A stretch of DNA of 64,000 bases. Origin: Oscheius tipulae. Lineage: Eukaryota > Nematoda > Chromadorea > Rhabditida > Rhabditidae. How positions within the stretch are numbered: position 1 is the first letter of the stretch; the number at the start of each line of letters is the position of its first letter. Shown here piece after piece: positions 20,276 through 31,454 of this stretch. The position numbers and the translations under genes are program-made. The stretch spans positions 7,998,001 through 8,062,000 of the forward strand of contig JASJZH010000004.1 in assembly GCA_037178975.1 (NCBI GenBank). The letters are read 5' to 3'. The notes beneath the pieces were generated by a model that was not told the DNA's origin, ran no database searches, and worked only from the letters and a program-made list of their open reading frames with translations.

Positions 20276-21232
20276 TTACTTCTTCTTTCCATAAATCTCC
20301 TGCACCGAACACGTGCTATACTGATAGCTGCTTCCATAGGATCCACAGTTGCAGTAGTATCTCGCCACTCCATTCACGTAGTCAACAAATTGACCAGCTG
20401 AAAACGATTTGATGTGAGTGACCGCATAAGACTTACTGCATTGTGTCCCGTAGTTTGAATAGTCGTAGTTGGAGTATCCATAGCTTGGATAGCTGCTGTA
20501 TCCATTGTAACCGTAGTTACTGTAATAGTTTCCATATCCTCCATAGTTGCCGTAGCCATAGCTACTACTTCCTATTTCTGGTGTCAGTTGAACAATTTGA
20601 AAATTCTACCTGCCAATCCTAGAAGTCCCAGAAGACCTAGACCACCATAACCCCCACCTCCGTAATAACCTCCTCCTCCACCACCTCCATAATGATGATG
20701 ACCTCCCCAGCCACCATAGCCACCGTGATGATGTCCTCCGTAACCACCGCCACCATGATGGCCACCTCCTCCATGATGTCCACCTCCTCCTCCGTGGCCT
20801 CCGCCGCCATGTCCTAAGAGTGTACAGAATTATCGGGAAGCACGAGCTTGTCAAGGCCACGTGGGGTCATTTATCATGTTCACCGGCATCTTAAAGGTCA
20901 GCGATCACATTTTGTTGGCAAACAAAATGGAAACATTGGAGAAAGAATGAAGAAAATTTTTTTTTTTGAACTTTGTGACGACATTTGTAAATCCGTACTT
21001 TTTTGACATCATAATGTCCGAAACTGTGAAACAACTTGACAACTTGTTTTTTTGTAGTGAGAGTCAGAGCAAGAAAGGCTTGAAGTACCAGTAGGGAATA
21101 CGAGCTCCAAGAAGAAGGAAACCTACCACCATGTGGTCGGACGCCTTAAAACCTTTATTAGCGTTTTTTGAAATAACAGGTACCTGCTACGAGGAATAAA
21201 ATGAGAGTGAAAGATGTTGCACTCGCTGTCAT
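20276..21232 (-). CDS. Secreted Gly/His/Tyr-rich protein with C4 tail, copy F
   Basis: Five exons (21232-21184, 21144-21127, 20813-20610, 20571-20437, 20397-20276) total 528 bases, 175 residues. Exon 1 is 49 bases (MTASATSFTLILFLVA); the second is a tiny 18-base exon (GVRPHG). Exon 3 is Gly/His rich (GGHHHGGYGGWGGHHHYGG) and ends in GLGLLGLLGLAG. Exon 4 is Tyr/Asn/Ser/Gly rich. The tail exon carries the C-x15-C-x-C-x11-C module around DYVNGVARYYCNCGSYG, ending YGKKK. Exon 2 to exon 3 spans a 313-base intron, the rest are short. Secreted by prediction, function unknown. Confidence 0.85.
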
Positions 21233-21316
21233 GACTGCGTCAAGGGAGAGTGTGACCTTTTCTTAAAGGGCACCAATTGTTAGAAGAAAAGCTTGATCTC
21301 CACCTTTCTTCCTCGC

Positions 21317-21322
21317 TTTATA
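21317..21322 (-). promoter_or_regulatory. TATA box for copy F
   Basis: TATAAAG on -, about 85 bases upstream of the ATG. Confidence 0.45.
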
Positions 21323-21329
21323 CTTCTTC

Positions 21330-21609
21330 GGATTGTGAACTTTCGTTTCAATTTCCCACATTGAGTTAGCAGGTATAGGAACATAGATGCTGTTTGCCGA
21401 ACCTTTGTCTCGAGACGGCGGCAAAATTCGGCTTCGGCCACTACGAGGCACATTTACGCACATAGATCAAAAAGAGAGAATGGACGCAAAAATCATTGCG
21501 TGGTGAGATACCAACTAGTGGGTATGCCTAAGCTTTAACCGCTTCCCTATTTGGACAACTGCAGGAGCCGACGATTTTCTGACCATAATTGGAAATAGCA
21601 GGCAGCAGC
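21330..21609. other. Intergenic, nothing resolved
   Basis: Sequence between the copy F promoter and the tRNA gene. No supported feature. Confidence 0.4.
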
Positions 21610-21692
21610 GCCCTTATAGCTCAGTGGCAGAGCGTTGGTCTTGTACGCAACATGTTAACCAAAGGTCCGTAGTTCAATCCTGCGTGGGGGCA
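21610..21692 (+). tRNA. tRNA-Thr (anticodon TGT) with an 11-base intron
   Basis: Acceptor arm GCCCTTA pairs with TGGGGGC (two G-T pairs), with discriminator A at 21692. The D arm contains AGCTCAGTGGCAGAGC, the T arm GTTCAATC. The anticodon stem TTGGT/ACCAA encloses CTTGTA, then an 11-base insert (21646-21656), then A. The insert sits directly after position 37, the canonical place for a nuclear tRNA intron. Anticodon TGT reads ACA threonine codons. Confidence 0.92.
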
Positions 21693-21879
21693 AACATTTT
21701 ACTCTTTGTCTGTTAGCTTTTTACTGAAAGCTATAAGCTAAAGGCTACGTCTTTCCAGCTTCCAAATAAAGCAATTTTGCGTGTTCCTCATTTTTCACCA
21801 AAAGTTTAGCATAAAACTATAATTTTGAAAATATTTTGAGAAGATATGTACAGTTTATTTCAAGCTGAATACAAAACTA

Positions 21880-22536
21880 CTACTTTCCGTAGTAGCTGTA
21901 GCTATATGGGTATCCATAGCCGTAGTGGTTGGTGTATCCACCGTAACCGTAGTCTCGATAGACACCGTAGCCAAAAACCTTAAATTACTATGTTCTTCGA
22001 AACCAAAAAAACTCACCTCCGAGTCCACCGAGACCGGCTAAACCTGCCAATCCGAGGAGACCTAGACCATCTGAAATGATGTGTATGGAATTAAAGAGGT
22101 TGTTACCTTCTACCGCCACCTCATCCATCTCGATGACCCCATCCTCCTCCATCGTGATGCCCACCACCATGAACTGAAATAGAACTTCGTGTTTACAATT
22201 AACCAAAATTGGTGTTAGATGTATTCGCCAAAATCTCATCTATGATTGTTTTTGTCATTCTTGGAGAGAAGTCGTGACATATGCCAAACTAAATTGTTTC
22301 AAATACCGTGATCGCATGGAACAGGTTTAAATACTGAATACTTTCGAAATTGTTGAGTATAAAAATTTTGAGAATGTGTACACCATTGGCTTTAAATCTC
22401 ATTTTGAAAGTGGAATAAATTCAGCTACTTCATTATAAAAGATAAAAATACAAAATACTTGCACAAGCTTGTAGACTGTGACGATCTCTGCGGCGATAAG
22501 AAAAATTAAGCTGAGAGAAATGAAGTAGCTGTTTAT
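21880..22536 (-). pseudogene. Decayed Gly-rich copy G without C4 tail
   Basis: A seventh, degraded locus. A signal-peptide-like stretch (NSYFISLSLIFLIAAE) begins with ATA where an ATG is expected, at 22536. The next part reads HGGGHHDGGGWGHRDG then TGA unless an unusual intron is used. It is followed by the hydrophobic core GLGLLGLAGLAGLGGLGG. The final exon is readable as YGYGGYTNHYGYGYPYSYSY, but only after a change of frame relative to the preceding splice. No cysteine tail follows; it ends at TAG 21880-21882. Together these suggest a dead or highly modified paralogue. Confidence 0.5.
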
Positions 22537-22950
22537 GTTGAAATGAAGAAACGCAGAAACCCTAAAAGTCAACCTTTTGAGTCAAATATATATCTGTTTG
22601 AAAACTATTTCTAACAAACTCGTGGCAAGTTTCGGCAAATCACCTCGTCTAATAATACGTCTGTTTGGTGAAGAAAGGCCAAAAAGAACCACAGATACAA
22701 ACATGTTTCAAACCAAAGGCTAGACACATATCAGTCTTTGACAACAACTTCCTTATTTACACCGACACGCTGGCCACTTTTCCAATTAGACATAGTTATT
22801 GGATCTACACAAATGGCTGCAAACGATTATTGACAAACAAGCCATTGTAATCAGATGATCAACGATGAAATCAGCTTTAAAATGAAAAGCTTGGAGATAA
22901 TTAAAACTTGAATATAAAAGTGAAGTGAGGATGAAGTTTGAACAATCGTC
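22537..22950. other. Intergenic, nothing resolved
   Basis: AT-rich sequence before the astacin gene. No coherent exon set. Confidence 0.4.
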
Positions 22951-25137
22951 ATGCTCCTCTACTTGCTCATTCTACCGTTCTGGGCTCTTGGTGCCGAAGA
23001 AGAAGTTGAAAAGGTATCAATAGTACCATGCTTGCTTCTTCTGGATCATATGTCTCTCCGGTACTGTCTTGGTGGTCCAGGACGAGACGATCCAATTGCC
23101 TCAAGCGTTTCGGTTTATCAAGTGACCGCATCGAATTGTAATATTTCTATCTTAAGAGCCACAATCTCATTTGTCTTTCAGGCTCTGAACATCTTGAACC
23201 CAAATGGAACCAAGGAAGGTCCAGATGAAAATTGGGTACAGCTGGTACTCTTCATGACCTCTCCTCCCACAAAGGTTTGGTTTCCAGGTCCGTCAAAAGC
23301 TTCAACGTTACGGACAAAAGGGAACCTCGGGGATGAAGTCTCGCATTGCTAAGGTTGACATGAACAAAAAGATTGTAAGCTCTAGGTATGACACCAAAAT
23401 AAGTCTTTTTCCAGGCGGAGATCCGAAAACTTATCGGAGAACGCGAAGAGAACGCTACAGAGTCTGGAGCAGCTGAAGGACATCCTGATCTCACGGGCGT
23501 TGCTCTGGAAGGTGACATGCTTCTCAGACCGGAGCAGATCGATGAACTTACCAAGGGATCAAAAAGTTGGCTTTCACTCCTACCAAGGTCAAGTATTTAG
23601 ACGGTGGAAACATCGGGAAGCAAAAGAGATCCTGCACAACAAACAAGAAGGACTTGTGGCCTCTGATTCAGACTGTAAGCTACACTATTGATCCGTCTTT
23701 GTGTGAGTTCGCTGCCAAAAGAGTAATCATAGTTTTCAGCCGCCATCGCATTCAAGATCAGAGCCGGTGTCAAATATTGGGAGGACAACTCGTGCATCAG
23801 ATTTCAGGTAAGTAATGGCTAGTGTTGCACTTCTCGACACTGTGTCTATCATTGATTTCTTTCCCGTACTTTGAAATATGCATTTGTTCGGGTTTTAACT
23901 CAATAAGAGCCACGTCGCTTCTCAACTGTATACTGAGAGGGAAAATGTTGCATGAGCAATTTTCTATCGAAAACTAGAAAAAGAGAAAGAAATTTGCGAA
24001 TTACATGTGTTTATTCAGGAGAATGGCAACACCTCTCCTCGCATTCGTTATTATCGTGGTTCTGGTTGTTGGTCTTATATTGGAAAGCAACCCTGGGCAA
24101 GTCAGGACATCTCCATTGGATGGGGCTGTGAATCTGTAAGACTCCCTGCTTTCAACAAACAAAACTTTTAGATGGGTACGATTTGTCATGAGACCGCTCA
24201 CGCCATGGGCTTCTTCCACACACAATCTCGCTACGACCGTGACTCTTACCTCCAGATCAACTTCGGGAACATCCAGTCTGTTCAACAGCACAACTTTGTC
24301 AAGCAGACTCAAGCCACTGAGACTCACTTTGGGATGTCTTACGACTACGGGAGTGTCATGCAGTACGATCCTTGTTGGTTCTTTTTTGACCAAACTCAAA
24401 AAAGTTCTAGATGCCTTCGCTGTCAACTCTCGCATCCCTACATCTATTGCTCTCGATGCGAAGATGCAAAATCTGATGGGGCAGCGTGTTGGACCAAGTT
24501 TTTCGGATGTCAAACAGATGAACATTCTGTACAATTGCTCTGGTAAGAAGACAAAATTCTTACAAAACAATTTTTAAGGACAATGCAAAGGGAAAAGCAT
24601 CAACTGCAAGCACAACGGAATTATGAACTCAAAGACCTGTAACTCGTGCATATGTCCTTCGTACTTTGAAGGAACCTACTGTGACAACTTGAAGAAGGGG
24701 TCGGCGGGAGTTTGTAATGCTAAAAAGCTCGAGGTGGAGACCTATTTCGCATTGATAAGTACCAATTCAGCCCACTTCAAGCTTCCAATCCTTCACAGCT
24801 CAGGTTGGATTAGGATCTACTGGATCTCGTGGCACTACAGTTGACTGCTACTGGGTAATCCAGGTACCTTTACCATTTGCGGAAAACCGAATACTCTTAG
24901 GCCCCCGCCGGAAAGAAAGTCACGGTACAGATCAAGACGATGTCGGCTACATGCATCGAGGGTTGTGGCTACGGTGGCTTTGAGCTGAATATGGGGAACC
25001 TAGACCTGAGGGGCTTTCTGACCTGCTGCTCGACCATTAATATCTACACCTTCACCTCGACAGATAATCTGGTGCTGATCAGGGGTACCACTGCCTACAA
25101 TGATGTGAGCATGGTCATCCAGTATAAGTTGGCTTGA
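22951..25137 (+). CDS. Astacin-family zinc metalloprotease with EGF and CUB domains
   Basis: About a dozen short-intron exons encode a secreted protease. It has a signal peptide (MLLYLLILPFWALGAEEE) and a propeptide with a basic KQKRS cleavage-like site. The catalytic domain (LWP, YWEDNSCIRF) has zinc site HETAHAMGFFH with the following RYDRD. Its Met-turn SVMQY keeps the zinc-ligand tyrosine but has Q where the family usually has H. MGQR and LYNC complete the fold. An EGF-like unit (NSCICPSYFEGTYC) and a CUB domain with CIEGC and GFLTCC follow, ending YKLA. This order matches nematode nas proteases, which cleave cuticle or matrix proteins. A 35-base intron at 23566-23600 explains an apparent frame change in the propeptide. 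AATAAA at 25155-25160. Confidence 0.88.
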
Positions 25138-25160
25138 TATGGGCTGATTGTGATAATAAA

Positions 25161-26520
25161 ATGTTTTTTGTCAAGTAAGGATTCTAAACAGTTTGCACGC
25201 TATGATGAGTTTACTCCTAGGCGTAAAAAAATGAAAGTCTTGTACTCCAGAGACTAGGAGTCGGTATTAAATTTTGGCAAGTGACAGTGTAAGAAGACAG
25301 TTTGACGAGAAAGAGGAATTATCGATGCAGCAAAACCTACCTCAAGCAAGGGTGGGACAGAAGTTGCCATACTTAATTTTTCCTGGTAAAGTGACTAAAA
25401 ATTGTCCACACAATATGCGAAACCTTCTTTTTTTTTATTCACCGGGCCAAGCTTGAAACTTTCCTGGTGCACATACGTTTCTTCCAATGTTTATCGAAAT
25501 TCCAGCATGTCTTATCAATGCGACAAAAGCCAGTTAGCGTTGTAGCACATGACGATTATAAAAAGCTTTTCGGCGAATCCTCGGACCAGTGTCGTCATTT
25601 CCCACGTGCTGAATTGGCCAAATATCTGCATTTCTGGTTGTTGGAACCAAACATTCAAAGACGAGACTATAAATTAAAGGTTTATCTAATAAGACTGGAA
25701 TTTGTAGTTGTCCAGCTCAAAAATAATAATGAAATTGAGTTCATAGCGTGTCCGATTGGCCTGGAACAGATTCCTTTGGCTACAATTGGATTCTTGCATG
25801 TTTCAAAAAGTCTTTTCCCTTGTCGAGTCATAATCCCAGATATTCCCTCCATTCTTCTTTCTTATTCGATCCATTTCACCGTAGACTCGGCAGCTTTCCC
25901 ACAGACCACGATGGGAAATCGTACAAAGGAATTGCACTCTTTCGGCCAAGGACATTCGCACCCAACCGTCCAGCTTCGGGAGTGTCAGTTATGAAATAAT
26001 CTTGCTACTTTTATCATTTCCGTTGACACGAAAAGTCATTGATAAGAGGAAAATTGAGTCACTTATATTCCGGTTTTCGCTTTTTGTCAGTGTTTGCCAC
26101 TTCTGATCATAACAGACCGCCTTATTTAGACACACAGTGCTACAAAGTGTAGAGTGACGCGAATGTTGTCCACGGTCTAGACGCTGAAGTCTTGAAAACT
26201 GTCGCTGTTCACTTCATTAAATCTAGTATTGTTTGATCAGTTGGAACGCTGAATGCACAGTTCGTGTATTCTTATTAGTAGCTACACCGATTGAGACACA
26301 GAAGCTGTCAAAACACAGCCGAGTTGCTCAGACTGCGTGTTCGTGCCTTTGTGATACCCCTCCTCCACCCTGAAAATTCATGTCTTCAGTTAGTGTGTTT
26401 AAATATCATGCTATATGTATCGAAACTGACTCATAGACATCCGGTCAGTCAGTTCGCCTAACAGTTCTTCCTAGTCTGCATGAACCCAGCCCCTTTTTCT
26501 TGGCAACTCCGTTCTCCCGT
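25161..26520. other. Gene-like but unresolved segment
   Basis: On + there are open stretches at 25467-25690 (contains HDDYKKLFGESSDQC and AKYLHFWLLEPN) and 25743-25997 (contains DWPGTDSFGYNW and DHDGKSYKGIALFRP). They look like coding exons, but I could not find an in-frame join, a start or a family. They may be a real unrecognised gene or a decayed one. Nothing is seen in 26000-26520. Confidence 0.35.
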
Positions 26521-26524
26521 CCTC

Positions 26525-26532
26525 TATAAATA
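26525..26532 (+). promoter_or_regulatory. TATA box for the choline kinase gene
   Basis: TATAAATA, 36 bases upstream of the ATG. Confidence 0.55.
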
Positions 26533-26567
26533 CGTTACAGCAGTCACGGTTCGGCTTCTCTCCCACA

Positions 26568-28267
<1,700 letters not shown>

Positions 28268-28377
28268 ATTTGACATTGCATGGTTTGTGTGCAGATTCAT
28301 TACTTGTAAATAAATTTGACAACTTGAAGTTTCATTATTTCTCGTCTCATTCATCAACTGTATGCATAAGCTATCCT

Positions 28378-29934
28378 CTAGAGTCTGACAACACCTACAA
28401 AGGAATTTGATTCAGATAAATCAATAAAAATTACCTGGCAATGGCTTCTCATCGACGACCAGCTTAAAAATATCAGGTCGACTGTAGTGTCCAACAGTGT
28501 CCAAGTCAAACTTTCCTCTGACAGTCTGTTCAACATCGATTTCAGCGTATCTAAAAAATATTAAGGTGATGGATGAGCCACGATTTGCCTGATAGTCTCT
28601 CCCGAATGATCTGGCTCAACAAGGAAGTTACCGAGAGGGTCGATGATGCAACATCCTCCAGTCACAACTGGCTGGAAAAGATTTGAGACTATCTTCCCAG
28701 ACACTACCTTATCCTCTCCACGCTCTTTGATGATTCGATGACCAGGCGGATAGTCCGAGGTCTTGAGGTATTGGATTGTTGACAAGACAAAACATCTGGG
28801 CACTTGGTTTGATTTCTAGTAGAAAAAATGGACGACCTTCCCTCCAAAGCAATAGCCCTCATCAGAGTCGCCCATGTCTCATGGTCAGTCATTGCTGGTG
28901 CAAGGTATATCTGAACTCCTGAAAATAGGCACTGGATTTTTTTCTCTATGGCAAGAAACATGATATGTTTTAAAAAAAAGGTTCTGAGAAGTATTTGAGT
29001 TTTGGACTTTGAAGTTGTGGGCTTTGACTTCTGTAACTTGTACGAAAGCGTGACTTCCACAGAACAAAGTTTGCTACCCCCTACAGGGATCCAAAACTCT
29101 TTTTCTCTTTCGCCATATCAGGGTGAAACAGCACCTAGGTTCTCAATCAAGCGCGAAAAAGGATCGTTTACTATCTTTGAGACCAGCGAGAACACTAAAA
29201 GCAATAGTGGAACTGTTTACGATCGACAAAGGCAACAATTATCGAAGAACCTCGTGCCGCCTCAAAGAAAAACAGAAAGTATAAAAAGTACCTTTGCTGT
29301 ACATGTTGACCCTGAACAGGGGCATATAGTTTTCGTGACAGATTGTGCAGCCAAGCTTTCCGAGCTCGGTTTCAAAGACGGGCATGGTGCTTCCATCACC
29401 CTGCCCCCAGACAATTCTCTCCAAGTAGGTAGGGACAACTTTGCGATGTTTGCCAAGGTATCCAGTAGGGGAGTAAAAGAAGACCTGAAGTTTCTCGTGG
29501 AAATTATTAGAAAAGGTATTACAGCACAGTATAACGTAGATCCTCCTCTCTCAATGACTCCGACAACCATAAAAATTTTTAGACTGACGGCCAGCTCCTC
29601 CATCTTTTTCGATTCTGGACCGTGTTCTTCGATAGAGGCTTTGAAGTAGTCTTTGTACTCATCCCTCTGAGCATCTGTGGGAAATTCAAGGCTTTTGCAG
29701 CCAAAATCTGCTCCTTCTGGGTATCCCCCAACAAAAGCTTCTGAAATAAAAAATGTATTCAACAGTTTTGGCATCCGAAACAGAGACTAAGAACTTGGGA
29801 AAATCAATGGCACCTGGGAATAAAATGAGTTTGGCTCCAGCTTCAGCGGCTTCTCTAGTCAGGCTGTCCAACTTTTTCAAAGTGGCTGCAGTATCGTAAA
29901 TGACAGTAGCGGCTTGTACGACAGCAACCTTCAT
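28378..29934 (-). CDS. Nitrilase-family carbon-nitrogen hydrolase
   Basis: The protein starts [19 protein letters not shown] and continues LILFP, joined across an intron to [14 protein letters not shown], giving the catalytic glutamate. The catalytic lysine is in [13 protein letters not shown], and the cysteine in [12 protein letters not shown]. The cysteine is followed by His where most nitrilases have Trp (CWEN). The C-terminal part has [22 protein letters not shown] and [12 protein letters not shown]. The length and motifs match plant-like or nematode NIT-1 nitrilases, cytosolic enzymes that hydrolyse nitriles or amides. The junction before YAEIDVEQ uses a GC-AG intron of about 38 bases. 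The last exon may end at 28378 (spliced) or 28421 (read-through). Confidence 0.87.
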
Positions 29935-30681
29935 CTTGTGGTGTTTGCAGTGGTTTGCGGTTCGGGTATTTATCCCTTCAAATTGGCCGTTCAATGGATT
30001 TGTATCTTTGTTGTCACCACGGCAATGGTTTGAAAAGGCGCTTGGCGATCAAATAACCAGATTATTGTCATCATTAGTAAGGAGTACAAACGAAGAACAG
30101 GCAGAAAACGCGGAGAGGAGACAGTATTCCCATGGTGTCGTAAGAAAGTACTAGCCGTGAAGCACATGCGATACTTTCGTTTAGGTTAAGCCATTTTTTG
30201 TTGATTGAACACTTTAGGTTAAGATAAAACAAGCTACCTTTTGTTGTTTCGTCAGTTTGTTAAAACGTCGGTAATTACGTTGAAACTTATCGTGCCCAGA
30301 AATTAAACCTTCTTTACTTTAGAAGCACAGTCTAATCAGAAACTCTATCTCGTAAAAAATATTCAGTTGTAGCTCGTATGCCAGATGACCAAGACCTCTG
30401 GCGAAAGTTGGCCTATATTGCGGGAACAGCGCAACACCATTTTGCACGAGAGGCTATCCCTGCTGGACATAAAAAAAGGGAAGGTGTAATTAGAAAAGCA
30501 ATGAAGCATTTCAGAAGGAACACAGAACCTTAGTCATCGGAGTATCGGAGCTCACTTTGCAAAGCCTGTTCAAACTTCGGAAAGACCGTCACTGTTGACT
30601 CCCACTAGTAGTTTCTATAAGACGATTATTTGATGCAAATGAGGAATAATTGGGCCTACTGTTTACAGTTGTTCCAAATAG
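29935..30681. other. Intergenic, nothing resolved
   Basis: Contains the nitrilase upstream region and AT-rich sequence. No coherent exons. Confidence 0.45.
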
Positions 30682-30687
30682 TATAAA
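30682..30687 (+). promoter_or_regulatory. TATA box for the Cys-rich secreted peptide gene
   Basis: TATAAA, 36 bases before the ATG at 30724. It directly abuts an upstream ATG at 30688, which would then precede the transcript start. This is why 30724 is chosen as the start. Confidence 0.55.
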
Positions 30688-30723
30688 ATGACCACAAGTT
30701 GGGACAAGCGACAATTATCCAAC

Positions 30724-31098
30724 ATGCTTAAAATGCTACTTTTTGCGTTACTACTGGGTAAGAAAATCTCGTTACTCTATCTTCTTTTCCAGTTGCCTTT
30801 GTTTCCGCCCAAGAAACAACAGGCTACCCTGACGAAGCAGACGACGGTAGATCTGGGGACGAAGGATCGGGTGATTCCACTGGCGAGGGATCTGGAAGCG
30901 AACTGACCATGGAACCAAATGAACTCCAGGCCAGATGTGGTAGATGGTGCGGTCGCCATCAACGTTGTGTACTTCGCCGAACCTGTGTCTTCTGGTGGTT
31001 CGTCTGGTAAGAAACTTATTTTATCTTTTACGACAAAACTTTCCAGCACAACTACACCGACGTGTGTCTTCGACAATGACTTCTGCTGGTGGTGTTAA
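30724..31098 (+). CDS. Secreted Cys/Trp/Arg-rich peptide with acidic propiece
   Basis: Three exons (30724-30757, 30793-31006, 31047-31098) total 300 bases, 99 residues. The signal peptide is MLKMLLFALLLVAFVSA. Then comes a highly acidic Gly/Ser/Asp/Glu segment (DEADDGRSGDEGSGD). The C-terminus, about 42 residues, is compact with eight cysteines: RCGRWCGRHQRC, RRTCVFWWFVC, TCVFDNDFCWWC. Arginines and tryptophans dominate its first half. An acidic propiece before a cationic cysteine-rich domain is the layout of many antimicrobial peptides. It could equally be another disulfide-rich secreted ligand. No known family recognised. Confidence 0.75.
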
Positions 31099-31454
31099 TC
31101 GATCTGACATTCATAAAGTTTTTTGAAAACAACGACATTCATCTTTGTTGCGGAAAAAGTGGTACAGCTATAGAGAAAAAACACAAGAGGAATTCTGTCT
31201 CTATCGATCTTTTGTGTTGTGAGCAGTAGATCTTAGACGGGACTAAGGAAATTTATTTAGGAAAGAATTCTCTGCCCAGAGAAATTCACGGACTGTCAAA
31301 AAACTTTTAGACATACTCTGAAAGACTAGTTTACCACTCGTCAGCTCCTTCGCTAATCAAAAAAGCTCGAACAACACCGTTATCGGAACAATGAAATTAC
31401 CTACGACTGAAGTTATTTTCTCTTCCTTGGGCTTATTTGAAAATCGCTCTGACT
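31099..31454. other. Intergenic, nothing resolved
   Basis: Short spacer before the L-domain gene pair. No feature seen. Confidence 0.45.

Noticed and set aside
23549-23605. Apparent frameshift at an A-run in the astacin propeptide
   Set aside because: A 35-base intron (GTTGGC to TATTTAG, 23566-23600) restores the frame exactly, so no mutation or sequencing error is needed.
30688-30723. Upstream ATG for the Cys-rich peptide
   Set aside because: It abuts a TATA box, so transcription should start after it. The ATG at 30724 gives a proper signal peptide.
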